Source: Anoplopoma fimbria (Eukaryota > Chordata > Actinopteri > Perciformes > Anoplopomatidae). Taken from it: a stretch of 64,000 nucleotides of DNA. The translations under genes and the position numbers were made by a program. Shown piece after piece: positions 44,561-59,500 of this stretch. The stretch lies in contig NC_072464.1 of NCBI RefSeq assembly GCF_027596085.1, forward strand, positions 10,808,233-10,872,232, written 5' to 3'. A model generated the notes under the pieces. It searched no databases. It saw nothing but the letters and a program-made list of their open reading frames with translations, and was not told the DNA's origin. How positions within the stretch are numbered: the stretch's first letter is position 1; every line of letters begins with the position of its first letter.

Positions 44561-45949
44561 TAGGATAAGATTATAAAATATACAATGCATTTTTATATAT
44601 TAAACCATATTTTTGGCTTGTGACCTCTAGCAAACAACTGTGTCTACTTGGGGCCCCTTGTTAGATTTCTACCAGTTTTATGACTAAATTGCTTTCCCAA
44701 TTATGTGGTGCAGACTAATGCCATTTATGAATCTTGGCAAGACCCGCCCTGAGTACCACGCCGAGCCAATCCAAGTGCTTGAGTTCTTCAGAGGGTGGGT
44801 CTTGCTAAAAAAAAGCAGTGGGATTCAAAATAACGCATCTAACACAAACAAACTGGGTTGTAGAAATTAGTTTACGTAAAAAAAGAAACCAATTACTAGT
44901 TAAACATTAATGACATGAACATCTCTCTAGGGCCTGTGTGTAACTGGGTTATCCAGGCAGCGAGTATTTGAGACACACAGCCGGTGAAGTGATCCTAACT
45001 AGTGCTAACGTCAGCATACTAACACACGCTAACTGCATCAGTCACCCTGTGGGATCGGACGGGCCACGGCTGTTAACTATCCTCTGCAACAACCAGTGTG
45101 ACAGAAGTATGTGACAGAAAGTCTGTCTCTAAATTATTACAGTTATTGAATGGGATTTCTCTATAATGTTGCATTGAACAAATACTGATGTCCAAATCGA
45201 TGAGGCCTACTGAAGTACTCAAGTAACGTTACTTATGCAGATCCCTGGCAACTAGCTATTTATCTATCTTTTCTAATAGAAGTGAGTTATTGCCGTAGTC
45301 ACTAGAGAATATTGAAACACAAGATTGGATATTTTGGTGAAAAACATAGGTGAAAATTTTACTAATACGTTTAGTATCAACAACTTCCAACGATTCCTCA
45401 ATAGGCCGATTGTAGCAAAATGTTTCCTTCAAAACACATCTGTTGTTGCAAATTTGTTGTCTGTAAATGTAAATTCTAAGAGACAGGGTTGTAGATTTCT
45501 TCCAGTTTCTAGCAGTTCCACCAAAGAGAAGTTTTCCCCTTAACTTTTATGACTTACTTTATTTAAATAACTATTGAGTACCAAATAGGTGTTGAACAAA
45601 CTGCCTGCTTTTCCTCTTTCCTTCTTATTAATCACAACCCCACATGTTTAACTTGTGACCCTTTGGAGGGTTGAGAACCACTGGACTAACCTACCAAACT
45701 ATACATGAAGTAGTTCAAACTAGCTACAACTCAACCAGCTAAAACAGTAAAATGTTACAAAAACATGGATACATCAGTATTAATAATCAAGTTATGTAAT
45801 AATTTATCAGTCTGTGTGTTTGATACTTTAAGTATATTTAGCGTATAACACTTTTACTTGTAGTGAATTTTTACAGCTGTTACTAAATCAAAGGACCTGA
45901 TTACTGTTCCATCACTGGATCTGAGCTCACTTCCTGTCATCACTGTAAA

Positions 45950-46180
45950 GGCCTTCGCTGTATAAATGTAACAGACTCGTGCAATCATAAATCCTTCTCG
46001 TTAGGAGGCGATCTAATCACTCTCGCCTCTGATTAGTCATTAACAGTCCAGTTAGTGAAATGGTGTGACGCAGGTGGGTGGGCAACTGCTTAGATCTCCG
46101 GGGTCTGCCTCGACTTGTTAATGATCGGTTAATTAACATTGTTTTAGTCCTCCGGCTTGTTTACACTCACCTGCCACGGG
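45950..46180. promoter_or_regulatory. Candidate conserved non-coding element
   Basis: Complex, non-repetitive sequence between repeat-rich stretches, with several homeodomain-type words (ATTAG near 46033, 'gttaatgatcggttaattaa' near 46117). It has the look of a developmental enhancer. This is a guess from composition; no conservation data were available. Confidence 0.2.
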
Positions 46181-46934
46181 GAAGAGTCAGAAAACACTGC
46201 TGCAGGGGACAGTAAATAAGGGGAGAAGGGGAAAAAGACGGCATGTTAGAAGGGAGGAAATGAGGTGAAAGGATGTTGAAATCAACTTCGGCAAGACCAA
46301 CACAAACAGAAATATAAGACTGTTTAGAAAAGAGCAGGACTGGTGGTGAAAGTGTGGATAAATGCAACAGAATAAGACGGGCCACGTGGTTGCATCTCGG
46401 CGCATCAACCATCATTAAGGATCCGCAGGGCAGTGCTTGTCTCTGTTACTCATAGCAACACTGCATACCATGATAATAGGCTGACTGATGATTGGTCAGG
46501 CTGCCACACTCTGGTAAGTGACCTCACCGCTGTGTGAGTGAGCTCACTGTCTCAGTATTTTGATAACCCAGCCAGTCCAACGCAGCACCGCCACCAAACC
46601 CGTTAATGAACAAACTGTAGACTGTTGTAGGCCAACACAGGAGCTCTAAAGATGTAGTACACGCCCCCGTTACCCAAACCCACCAGGCATCCTAGTTTTC
46701 CTCCAGCCACTGGTCTGAGGCCGGGTGTTTTTACTGTAATTTCTTAATATTCTAAATGTTAACTTGTCAGAGCTACTGTCTGTATCACTAAAATGTATCG
46801 CACCTCCAACACACCACCTCACCCTTCCTCTCTGTGTCTACAGTGTGTCTCCACAGCATAAGAGTGTTTATCGAAGCTTTAAATAATGCAGATGGTAATA
46901 TGATAAGTGAACAGTCAATGTTGGTGTCCTGCTT

Positions 46935-47044
<110 letters not shown>

Positions 47045-47639
47045 ATGATGCACACACACCCACACATGCAGGCCGACAGATGAGCAAACACAACCACACG
47101 GTGCAATCAATATGGTTCAGTTTTTCTCCAGTTGTTTCAATGTAAAACTGGGCAGAATTCAGATTTTTTATTTTTTCTTGTGCCCAAAGTATTCTGGGTT
47201 AGTCATGCCAGAGAGTTTCAGTGCTGGAGAGTCAGAACATCGACCTGAAGAGCTTTGCTGGTGTGCATGTCTAATGCAAACCCAGTCTGGGAATACTGCC
47301 AGTCTACTGTTACTCCACCATTCGGGTTTATGATACACACATGCTCACACCCACACATACAGAACCAGAGAGAGGGAGTGTAAGACTGAAAGAGAAACAG
47401 AGCTTTGTGTTGTGTGTCACTGATCTCAGCTAGCATGCAGGAACACGTCCAACGTAGCCATTGCCTGCTTGTCAAAAGTCCCAAATATGCAGCTCTCATC
47501 CCATTATTTTGTGTCCTACGTACCGTGTGTCATCCCACAATGCTCACTGCCGTAAAAGGCCTTCACGCTGCTGATGCTATTCAGCCATGTGCGTTATATG
47601 CAGAGAGACATAAGGGATGTGAACACACCTAACAAGGAC

Positions 47640-47672
47640 GAAAGAAAGAAAGAAAGAAAAAAAGAAAGAAAG
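47640..47672 (+). repeat. (GAAA)n microsatellite
   Basis: Short GAAA tetranucleotide run with one AAAA interruption. Confidence 0.85.
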
Positions 47673-48338
47673 AATTTGTCAAACAAACCAAATAACTAAC
47701 TAGGTTCACAAAGACTTGAAGAGCTAATTAAAGAGCTAGTTAGGTAATAATTATGTAATATTTCAAGTTAAATATTCAAAAGATCAAGCGGTGCCAGCTA
47801 TAATGTGAGTATTTGTTGGGTTATGGTCGTCTATGAACCCATTGGATTTTGGATGCATTGGTGTGACAAAACAAGAAATTTAAATACATCAACTGAGGCT
47901 TTGGGAAATTGCGAGGATCATTTTATTTTCAGAAATGTTATGGACCAAGTGAGAGAAAAGAATTGGCTTGTTTAGTCAATAAAGAAAATAATCGTCAGTT
48001 GCAACCCTAATTTATTGAGCGCAAAACAGGCAACCCAAACAACTTTTAGCATAGCACCCCTATTTTCTGCGTGTTCAGGTGTAAACTGGCTGTTACTGTG
48101 GGCCTATTTTGGCATTTTAAAAATTGAGAGCAAAAGAAGCCCTGTTGCGAACTCAAATTGTGTGATGCAACCCCTTTCAAAAAGTCAAAAGATATAATAC
48201 ACTCTCCTTGTACAGCTAGTCAGCCGTACACACATTAACCGAGCCTTCTCCCTCAAACAGCCCCTTAAAGAAGAATGTCTCAGTTTGAAAATACATCTTC
48301 ACTTTGAGAGTCTAAATCAGTTCACAGAGAAGTACAGG

Positions 48339-48450
<112 letters not shown>

Positions 48451-49207
48451 TATACTATCACAAGCCTCAGAGGAAGAGTGAAACATTAAGAACATGCAAT
48501 GTGAGAGTGGTCCTTCTCAATATTTAATCAAGATACATTTCAAATCCAACCCAAATGTATAATCATGACAACTGGGGATTGAATGAATTGGTGCTTAATT
48601 GCACACAATATCAGCTGGCCTGAATGTGTGTGAGTGTGTGTTTTGTAGACCGACATAATTGTATTTGTCAAAGGCAGATCAGTCTATTTTTTCATGCAAT
48701 AAGTTACTTTTCTTATCATGAACACTATTAAAACTTGATACAACCCTGCTTAAAGAAAAGGAATGAAGGACAATCTAGTGATAGACTTGGAAATCCTCTA
48801 TGATCATGATTTTTGTCTTTAACATCACTTTTTCATCTTGTAACATTACATTTGTAAATCATGTGCATGATTCATGACCTCCACCTCTAATTGATATATA
48901 TTGGGTGGACAAATTACAATCTAAATATTAAAAAACATCTCTCGTTACGATGCAATGCAACTCAACAGCATCACAACGATTGTTTATTATTGTAAATGCC
49001 TACAGGGCTTTTCTGCGTAAAATACTTTTTTCTCCTTCTTCTTTCTTTCCTTCTTTCTTTCACTGTTTAAAAAAAAAAAGTTAATTATCTTTGAATCATT
49101 ATAATTTGCATCATAATGACTACTACTATGATGATTTGGGGCCTATGAACCCTGCAATTAATAGATTAATGATATATTCAAAACTGATGTTGATGTGTTT
49201 GTGTCTT

Positions 49208-49490
49208 AAAGGGCAACTCTAACTGATGTTACATGTACAATAAAGGTCAGTTTCATCAGGGTTATATAGGCGTGAGCTTTACAAAAGAAAACATGAGTCA
49301 CAAACTGGGGGTGGAGTTTGATATACATGGCCATTTGCCAGGCAGGGAGGATCAATGAAAAGATGGTTGCATTGTGGGAAATGTAGGATTAAGGGTTTTA
49401 CGAACCCATACTGTGGGCCAAAAATAAACTTGGTAATGCAACCTTTGCTGCTTTGATTTTTACTTTTTTTCTGTTTTGAGTTCCCCAACT
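49208..49490. repeat. Probable interspersed repeat
   Basis: Starts 'aaagggcaactctaactgat' and contains 'gttgcattgtgggaaatgta'. Both phrases resemble a frequent teleost repeat. There is no second copy in the window; recognised from memory only. Confidence 0.4.
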
Positions 49491-50099
49491 TCCCGGAAGT
49501 GTACTAGTAAATGTGTGTACTCCTTTAGTACGAATGCAAACAGAATTGCCTCTTTTTTTAACTAAAAGACCAGGACACTAACTACTGACTAAAATGAAAA
49601 CTTAATTAGTCAAGAAAAACATCTGGAAAGAAAATAACCAGAATGTTAATTCTAAAAATGGCTTTATGTCAGCAGTGACAGTGAAACGCTGCAAGGAGTT
49701 TGGATCAATCTCCCAACTATTTTCTTGATTAATGATTTGATCTATACTATCAGTAGATACTGAAAAATGCTCATCACAATTTCCTAAAAAAGGTGACATT
49801 TCATCTGTCTTGACAAACAATCCAAACCTTAAGGTATCCAGTTCACTAGAAATGATAAGACAAGGAAATTATCAACTTTAAGAAAATAATCAACTTTCAG
49901 CTCCCAACAACAAAGATGCTTTATTTATTTATTTGCTTTGCTAAAAAAAACAACTTTATCCTGTGGGAACTTCCTCCAGTGCGATTCTTATAACTAATGC
50001 AAAGTTATTTGACGGGAAGTTTAGTATTTCCACAAAGAAAAGGGTATAACTCCACTAATAACAAATTTTAAACTACAGTATAAGTATGTCGTCCTCCTC

Positions 50100-50430
50100 T
50101 GTGTATTTGTGTGTTAGCCTACATAGTGTTTACCGTGTAACATGGAGTGGACGTCTCGCTGCTGTCCGACAGTAACATTCTCACTGGCACACAGACCTGA
50201 CCTAGAATTGCTACTTAGAATTCGGGCTAAACCATCTCGCTGGAACGGAGGGGGGAGACGACAGGAAATCTTGACTGGGATGTAATGGAGTAGGACCACT
50301 GGAAAGCTCGGGCGAAAAGGGGGGAGACATATTTCTATTTTATAATGTTCCCGTGATAATGTTGTGATTTGATTAGCGTACGGTATGACTCCGTCGTTCG
50401 AGGAAAACGGAAAATAAGCCAACATCGCAG
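50100..50430 (+). promoter_or_regulatory. Possible promoter and non-coding first exon of a gene to the right
   Basis: From about 50100 to 50760 the sequence turns GC- and CpG-richer than the surrounding 15 kb. A strong donor, 'catcgcag|gtgagt', lies after 50430. No open frame upstream of it is convincing, so the exon would be 5'UTR. I could not find its partner exon and do not know the gene. Strand follows from the donor. Confidence 0.35.
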
Positions 50431-51048
50431 GTGAGTGTTCCCTTTTTCTCAGATTCCAGGTGGAAAGTGACGCTTCCACAGCTCGCCTCCTGGACACGGG
50501 CACACGCGGGTCCTCCTCCCGGGGACAACTCACTCTGGTATCCGTTCTTCCCTGCCTCTGTCCCCGAAGGCTGGCTTGCAAAACCACGTCGTGTCTGGTC
50601 TGGCAGACAGCGAGCATCCTTTCGAGCGTAAATGCCGATGTTTTGTCCCCCCCCGGCGCACCACCAGCGGATTATTCACGATGTTTTCAGCGTGGTGTGA
50701 AAGCCGCGGAGAAATATTGGTTTTTAGCCCATTATACTGGAGGACCGCCCGTGCTTGGTGAAAATGAAAAAAGGATACAATGCAGCATGCATGTTCTGCA
50801 TTCTTCGGGAGTACCACACCGCTGGTATTGTATTTCCTTTATTTAAAAATGTGTTTGGTCAGATTTCTAAACGCATAGCGACATTATAGGCCTCGGCTGC
50901 TGATTGTGTCGAGCAGCCCTCTCATCTGCCGAGCGATTTAATTGTTACATTGTTATCGGAGCTGGGAGAACTTGAAAATGAACGTTTGCCTAAGGAGGCC
51001 CTGGATTGTTTTATTAGCGGACAAAAGCCCTGAAAGGAATCTCATTTC

Positions 51049-51222
<174 letters not shown>

Positions 51223-51989
51223 TGTGGCCGACGTCGTTGTTCTCGCTCTCAGCCGCCGTCCAGTGCCTCCCTCTTCGGGGAAGACTTTGTTTGCGCTGGC
51301 CGACGCTCCATGAATGCAAGTGCTGAAGTCCTCCCTTCCCCCCCACTTCTCTGGCGAAACAGGAACAACTTCTTTTAGGAAAAAAAAAAAAAAAAAAAAA
51401 AGTTCCTGGAGTTTCAAGCGCCATGGAATTACTTTGTCCGCCAAGAGTTGTCCAGTGAGGCGCTGAGATTTCAGGGGGGGGTGGTGGTGGTGGTGAGGGG
51501 AGTCTAGTCTCTTTTAGTTGTTGTGTGCTTTACGTGTTTATTTGCAGAGTTTTTTGTTTTTTGTTTGTAGATGTCTGTGTGTGTTTTTAGGACGGCTTCC
51601 TCGAGCAGGCCTGTTTGTGAGTTAACTTGTGAGGCTTTTGTGCTGTGTTGCTTGGGTAAGAACCAGAGAGCAAAACATGGCAAAGAATGTGTTGATTGTT
51701 TTCTTTTTTTTACCAATCTTTTTTTCTTTTTTATTATTGACTTCTGAGTGAACAAAATCCACAGGTCCTATAGTGTAAAAATGTTTAGTAAATGACACCT
51801 GGTGGCACACAGATGATAGTAAGTGTCCCCAAGTCATTTATTTTCCTGTTTTTTTATAAAACATTTTGCATGCATTTAAAAAAATAATAATTTCCAGTAA
51901 AGGTGAATTCAGCATCATGTTGCCTTAATGATCTGTTTTCTCCTTCATAATTGTAAAAAAATAAATAATCAATGTCTTTTGTGCCGTGT

Positions 51990-52140
51990 TGCAGTTTGCT
52001 GCTTCCAGAGCAACCTCTGAGTTAGCAGGTAGGGGTTCAGTGTCTTGTCCAAGGACCAGCCAGTTGCTGAGACTGAACTGCAGACCTTCCTGTTACAGGA
52101 CTGTGGTCGGTCTCTTCGATTGCTAGGCAACACTGCTGTC
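51990..52140. repeat. Probable interspersed repeat fragment
   Basis: The phrase 'ggggttcagtgtcttgtcca', followed by 'aaggacca' and 'gaactgcagaccttcctgtt', resembles a common fish repeat containing 'ggttcagtgtcttgctcaag'. Recognised from memory. Confidence 0.35.
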
Positions 52141-53460
52141 AGCCACTGAGTTCTATTTGTTGCATAGTCTTTATGCTGTTTCATATTTATCTCATATACA
52201 GCCACTACTTCTACTCTTTTTTTTTTATATTATCAAGGTGTCTCCTTTTTAGTCCCCCAGTGGATATTTGGAGGAAGTCCTCTTTGATGCAAAGAAGCAA
52301 GGAAGCTCTTGGTAGAGTATCATGCACTCTTTTGTAGTCCCTTATGTGTACAGCGGTCGATAGCTGAAGTATAAATGAATGTCTGGGTTAAAAAGGCGAG
52401 TATATGCTGTTACTGTAGCCCCTAATGACCTACGCTTTGCGCCGGTTATGTTTGCTACATGTTGGTCTTGTCAACACGAGCGACTGAGTGCTTTTCCATG
52501 CCATTTTTTTTCTTGTTTGTGTTTCACCCGATGAGCAAAGTTGTCTCCCTCTGTTCCAGGTGTGAATGACTTGTGGCTGTAAGGTGTCGTGAGTGGGCCA
52601 GGTTCCTGCACAGCCTCAGTGGCTGACTGCTGGGAGGAGTCAAGTGGCGAGCAGACATCAGTGCCCAGGGGACCTGAGGCCTGGTTCTCCATATGAGGCC
52701 CTGCTGAAAGGGCAGGGGGGCTTCTGAGGTAACCCAGCTCAACTCTTGCTCTTTTTTTCTTTTTTCTCACTTTATCACAGAGTTTCTTTCATACAAACAC
52801 ATCTACCCTGTTCTCAAGAGCGTGCACCCATGACAGACTGCGCATTAATGCTGTTCTCTCATCCCCATTTTTTTTTCATTGCTTTAGTTCTCATAACTAA
52901 AGGTCGAAGGCTGATACACTAATGATAGTTTGGAACAGAAAAAAGCCGATAGCCACACATGGGGCGATACGCTGGCATATCTTCTATTTCTTTACAATAG
53001 GCAATGCACTGTCCTGTGTCCTATGACTGGCAGGTATTACGTCTGTTTCGTGTCGTGTTACATTGCTAAATGCCACTCTTATTTACCATGACTGTTTGTG
53101 CATATTTCCAGGGTAAAGAGGATCCTAAATTGTGTGATTTAATTTCATAAATGGATAGTTACGTGGCTGAATTATTTGTAAGAGAAAATAACAGAAGATG
53201 GGTCAGATATGACATGAGTACCACTAGTCAGCTTGCTGTAAAAATCAGCTGCTCTTCGGGATGGCAAATTTTTATTTTATTTAGCCAGAATAATACATTA
53301 AAGATTTTTGCGTGGAATGGACAATAAAATTTAAAGTCTGCCGTGCCTTTATAGCTGGAGTTACTGCAATAGTTTTTAAAACATCCTATCTGCACCAAAT
53401 CGATAAGTTTGTGTTTGTGTGTGTATGTATATATATCTCTGTATATATATTTATTTATAG

Positions 53461-53467
53461 ATGGATG

Positions 53468-53518
<51 letters not shown>

Positions 53519-53519
53519 G
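53461..53519 (+). repeat. (GATA)n microsatellite
   Basis: About 13 uninterrupted GATA units preceded by two GATG units and an AT-rich 'gtatatatatttatttat' stretch. Confidence 0.95.
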
Positions 53520-56500
53520 CTCTTTGGCATGCAAATATATGCGACAGTCAGTGCTGATGCGAAATGACTATGATTTATTACTGTCTGAAATCTCTATTTA
53601 TCATTTCACAATAGAGTAAACTGCTGAGTTTCTATCATAAAGGGAGAAGTGGATGAGTGAATAATGTAGGGATTTTGCACACAGCCATAGCAAGAATTTG
53701 TTTTCACCATGTGTAGGAATCAGTATAGCAGAATGAAATATATCCGTCTGCCATGTTTTCTACTGTAACAGGTCATACATCTTCCTACCTATCATTTTAT
53801 TCAGTTTTTTAAATTAAGACCAACTTTTCTTACGTTTGGAAGTTTGACATCAAAGACTGGTGCCATAACTTGATATCTTAACACTGCTCTGATGCAACAG
53901 TAACAGGCCAGCCACAGGCTCATCCTGACATCAGTCACTATCTCTATGACATTTATCCATGGATGTGCCCACATTGATGGCTGCAGTCTGACGAGAGAGG
54001 CCTTGAATTGTAAAGCGGTTACTCCTGCACAACCACTCTTGATGCTTGAGGAAAATGACCTCACTGCTTCGGCCTATCAGTGCGATGTTTGGTCTTCTTC
54101 TCACATCCGCACATGCTGAGGACACAACACGGTCAGGGCGCTCTTCCCTGAGAACGCTGTCCACACTGTTTATTTATCTGCTATCTAATCCGAAGCGTGT
54201 TAACCAAAAACCACAGTGAGGTGAAGGACACAGGGAAATGGATATTGATGTAAAGAGGCAAAGGATTTCTTTTTCTCCTCTGTGTATTGGCCCTCTCATG
54301 TTTCCATGCATGTTTGCTTCACGGGTTTTCTAATTAAAACTCGTGAAGCTTGTGTTGTCTTTGACATGGAGGGATGAGTTGGAGAGGCGTCTGTCTCATC
54401 CCTTGTGTAGTGGGTGGCAGCAGGCTCCCCTCCCTGTTCTTACAATAGATTAGACCAGCGTGTGTCAGTTTCTTTCTTTCGATTGCTTGAAATGTTTATT
54501 TTCACTTTCATTGTCGCCGTATGTTACCTCTTTTTTGTAAAGGTTTGCCCATAAACTAAGTATACATTAAGCAAATGTAAACTAGCATTTGGTCTTTTTG
54601 ATTAAGACATCCATTCAGAATTGATTAAGACGTTTAGTGTGTCAGCTGAATGCCTACAATAATCAGGCCTCCATTGTACAGTAATTACAGAGTATTCCCC
54701 AAATTAAATTCAGAGGGAATAATCTCCCTTTGTTTTCTCAAAATGTGTATTTGTTTACCTGTTCCTGGGAAGTATGGCCTGACATTTTGACGAGTTGAAA
54801 TCTGTCTCTATTGATTGCAGTAAATATTATCCATTTTCCCTGCAAGTAGTCCCAATGGGGGGTTTTCACGTTTCTTCACAGTAGGCTAAATAGTGATCTG
54901 ATCTGATACATTAAATCAGCAATGATGCTATAGCGTCTTTATTAAATAAATCAGGTATTGGCCGGATGTGACAATCCACATTCAAATTCTATCACTGTTG
55001 GTATAAAATTGTGACTAGACAGTTTTATAAAGCTTCTAAACACAACATAATAAAAATGAGTTAATCAGTTGATCAATTGGGATCAAAAAAGGAACTGGGA
55101 TTGCTTTGGTCCTCTGTCTCAGCCAATATCTTGAGTTCAGGTATCAGAATTAGAATGCAAAGAGAGAAAAAGTGGAATCAGTGTCCCCAAAAATATAAAT
55201 GTATAGCACTTGTGAGAGAACAAGCCTCAAAATTGCACAAGCAAGACATGCCCAAATACAATAACATTTAAAATAGGATCAATAGGGAAACAATACAGTA
55301 AAATTTGATTACAATCTAGAAAGCATACACATGGGTAGATAATATATGGATGAATATTATGGTGGTATTAGAGAAGCAGAAAAATCACAGGGTTCAATAA
55401 ATAAAGCCTTGTTTCTTTTTAGGGCCACGGATGCCAGTTATTCAAAACCAAAACTAGTGTTAAATGCTTTAGAATGGATCAAATGACAAAAATATCTATA
55501 ACTTAATTTATAGCCATGGTGTGCAACATTTTCAAAATAATTAGTTTTTTATTTTGTTCAAATTCTAGGCTGTCCAATATGTCATCACTTCGACATGTTA
55601 TAAAGATAAATTATAATAATAAAAGAAGTTGGCAACACAAGGCTGCTGGACGTCATTTAAAACAAATCTTTTAGGACCCTAAGGACCGGCCTCTAGTAGT
55701 AAGTCTTTACAGCTTAGTGTGCCTTTCCAAACAGTTACAGCTATAAATATGAATGTGTTTTTCTACTAGCTGCTTTTTCATATCTTTCTTATTGTAGGAG
55801 GAGGTCTCAGTCTGTGTGGATGTGTGGTGGGATAGTTGCCCATACCGGATCCTCAGGGACGTGTCTGGCTGAGTCAGAATGTACCTATAATTCTGCTTTC
55901 ATGTTTCTGTGCTGTGATTGACAGTTAGTGCACAGACATGCTGCTGCTCCTCCTGCCCTGAGGGGAGGGGTCCTCTCAAACAGTGCTGCTCTCAGGTGGA
56001 ACCTCGGGGCCATGGTGACCCGGAGTCACCCCATCTATCTAAAGCTAAAAGCTGCCTGCCAGGCTGTTCCTCTCCAGCTACCAGATTGGCTTGTTAGCCT
56101 AGTATAATGTAGCAACATAACCCAATGATAACCAGAAGCAGTTTAGAGAGAAAACTGCAGGTAGGGTTTAAGTTGAGAATGTGGCTACTACACCTCTTTG
56201 GATTTTCTTTTGTGCTCTCCAGTTGGAAGAAAACTAGATTTCAGATTTTCTTCCATTTGTCAGTTTGCCATAAAACTATGTGCAATGTGAGACAATTCAA
56301 AGAGTTTGGTTATATTGAAATCAATTGGCCAATCTTTTGACAAACCAGTGATAAGCATCCATCAACTGTGTCAAATCCTCATTATCCAGTGTTCTTTGAC
56401 TACCCTGCCGGTGTAAATGAGAGGAAGCTTCAGATATGTTGACTCCTATTTTTTTCTTCGGCTGAGCTCCTGATAAGTGATGCTGTGCTTTGCAGAAAAA

Positions 56501-59500
56501 GGCACATTAGTCTGTGAGAAAATAAACAAAGCTTAACAGACTGGAGTATGCAGCACTGGTTTGTAAATAAATGAGACTAGCACAGACAGTTAATTGGTTG
56601 ATATCAGATTTAATGACTATGCAGCCATTTTGCCACCATTTTGTTGACACCTCTGTCGTTCTGTTTGCTAAGAGAACTAACTGTATGAAGCCGAAGCAAA
56701 GGCTTTTTTCCCCACTCACCTGCACGTCTTGACAGTCTCATCAACCCTAAGCCACAAATACCATGTAGTAGTTCATAATATCAGTCCATCAGCAGGGACC
56801 TTCCAAAAAAAATAGCATATTGATCCCTAATGTACTAATGCTAACCAGCTAACATCTGATGTGATTCCTTAAGTGCTCCAATTCTGTTATTTTTGGTGTT
56901 TTGTCGTTGCTTTTTAAATATTGGATTATCGGTTTCTGCAGTGATTAGTCCTGGATGGTGTTGGGCTGCCTGTTTGTTGTTTAACTAAAATAGTTTAGTT
57001 TGTGAACTAAACTATTGTAATCTTATCAAGATTCACGTCACTTTTTAAAACGGTGTTTTCCAAAATAGTGCCGCACCTTAGATTTGAACTGCTCAAATCT
57101 CATTTTCATCTGCCATGTGTTTTTGTTTGGGTTTTTTTTGCTCTTTGTCTAGTAATTTGAGCCATCGCCTTATGCTCATAAACAGGGAGTTTATGTATTT
57201 TCTGTGCCTTTTTTAAATTCGATTTACATACCTTGAACGGAATGAAAATCAATCCTATTTCTCAAGCATGTAGAGCCAGAAAGTATTTCAAGAATCAAAA
57301 TTGTTATATTCCCCTTCCTAGCCACCGTTGAAAGTTTTAAGAGCAGCTACTAGAACTACACAACCGTACAAGAGGTCTGACTGACCACATCATCACTTCC
57401 TTTCATGAGAAGATAAGGTGTTGAGGTTCAATGTGTCCCTTATATCAGGATTAATGGGTAGATTGCATTTTTTCAGCCACTTAACTTGGGTTACATTAGC
57501 AATATAGGGTATTCTTTCGACATTATTATGTGGGTAACGGCTGGGAAGACATGTCTTGTTCCAGAGCGTTCATAGTTTCAGAGGCACGCAAGCTCAGACT
57601 CATGGGAGCAGCAGATGCCATAAACTTGTAGAGCAGTTTTCAGTGCATCTCAGCCATTTTTAGGCCAGCTAACTACTGCCGCATGTGGGTGTTTCCATGT
57701 GCACTAGTATGAGTATGTGCATGTATATTGCTCTGTGCCTGTATATCTAATTGGGCAGGTCTTAGCCAGTGTGTTTAAGATTCCACGGGAATGACACACA
57801 CGTGCATACTGGGGTAATTCAGGGACACAATCTGGCTCATATTCCCTCCAAAGTTCTAATTTTGTTGTACAACAGGAGCAAAGACGGCGTATGTATTATA
57901 AAGTCTGTATTTATGAGTTTTCTGCTTAGAGGAAAACATGTCTGTGCCTGTTTGATGTCATGCCAGGTCAGTGGCGACGCCTGAACTGTTGCACAAGGTC
58001 TGACAGGTTGAGAAGTCACTTTGTTTAGTTATTTAATATGCAAATTTTTTTTATTGGGCTGCACATCTTAAAATTTCATTCTTTTTTGCATAATGTTCTT
58101 GGTGCTATAAATGGAGGTCTTTTGTACAGCATGGGTTGTATTGAGTGCTGCTTCTAATGTGGGTATTTGATCTGCTGTTTGTTGTGAGGTTCTGTATCAA
58201 CACATTGACACTCGTGTAATATAATTGCAAGCGGCTTACAAAAAAAAGGCTTTTGACCATAAGCACGGAGCGCAAGCCTTTACGCTTTACCTCAATGATC
58301 TGCTTGGCCTGTGAAGGGCCTGGCCGTTGGGATTTCCCACAATGCATTTAGCCACAGGGAGACGTCCTCCCAGCATGAACAAGGGAGGAATGTGGCCCGA
58401 GTGTGGGAGCGACCGTCAGGATGGAGGGAGGGAGTCACGGACCAGAGAGCATGGTCAAGGGAGGGGAGGAAAGAAGGGGTCTGCACAGAGGGCAGCAGAC
58501 TTTCTCTTAAGCAAATGGAGTTTCTGTTTAGTTTTTCATTTAGCCACAGATCGGAAAAAGAAAGTGTCTATACCAGAGCTCTTCATGTGTTCAAAGATTT
58601 GAACCTGAGGTAAATCTAACTAAACCCAATGTCCTAAAATAATATAAAAAAAGGACTTTACCCAGAAAGATTAATACACATTCTGAACTAGATTAGGACC
58701 CTATCCAAAATGCCGTTGACCCAAACAGACCCAAAAAGACACCACAAACAGTGAATCGGTGTTGCCGGATGATAAACCACCAATCAGCAAGTAGCTGTAG
58801 CCCAACAAGTCTTCTCTAATCTTGAAAAAAACACATTTTCTTTTGCAGTTTGACACACCAAAAAATCGGAGCTGATTGGAAATTTGCTAGGATCGATTTG
58901 TGTAGTAGACATAATGATTCAGAGACCAGAGACCCTACCTAACCCAAATTTACTCAACATAATCTAAACCTGTCCCAACTTGGGTCCAAGGAAGGGTCTT
59001 ACTTGTGAGACTTGTGAAGTACTCTGTGGCCATGGCTTGCTATGCTTGCAATTGCAACCCATTAAAGTGCAACCAGTTTGTGTTGAAAGTTGTCATGGTA
59101 AGCAAAAGACAACACAGTTTTATGTGCCATTTTTTTCCTTTTATTGCTCGCACATCCGCTACTAGCATGGGAGAGAATTTAAAGTTATTTTCCAGTTAAT
59201 TATCTGAAATTGAACAACCAACCTAGTGTTTTTTTGTATGTTAATGCTTTTGCAGAGTCCAGAAGTTGTAGTATACCCTTTACAGTTTGTTGATGTCTAA
59301 TTCAATCCATATTAAATGTTTTTTTTTTTAACCTACTTTTTACAACTGCATTTTTGGCAACAGTCATTGTACCTTAAGCATTTGATAATGGCACGCCCCT
59401 AATTTGAACCCAAGCTTGTCTTGTTTGAGAAATAATGGCACATTGTTGCCGGTTTCTCAGTCTCTTTGTCTTGTATTGAGTAGAAAGTGTGTGTGTGTCT

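Noticed and set aside
50114..50617. 167-codon minus-strand frame in the GC-rich block
   Set aside because: No recognisable domain; probably open only because stop codons are rare in GC-rich DNA.
53801..54164. Two overlapping minus-strand frames (87 and 77 codons)
   Set aside because: The peptide is not low-complexity, but it matches no family I know and the frames overlap each other; too weak to call a gene or transposon relic.
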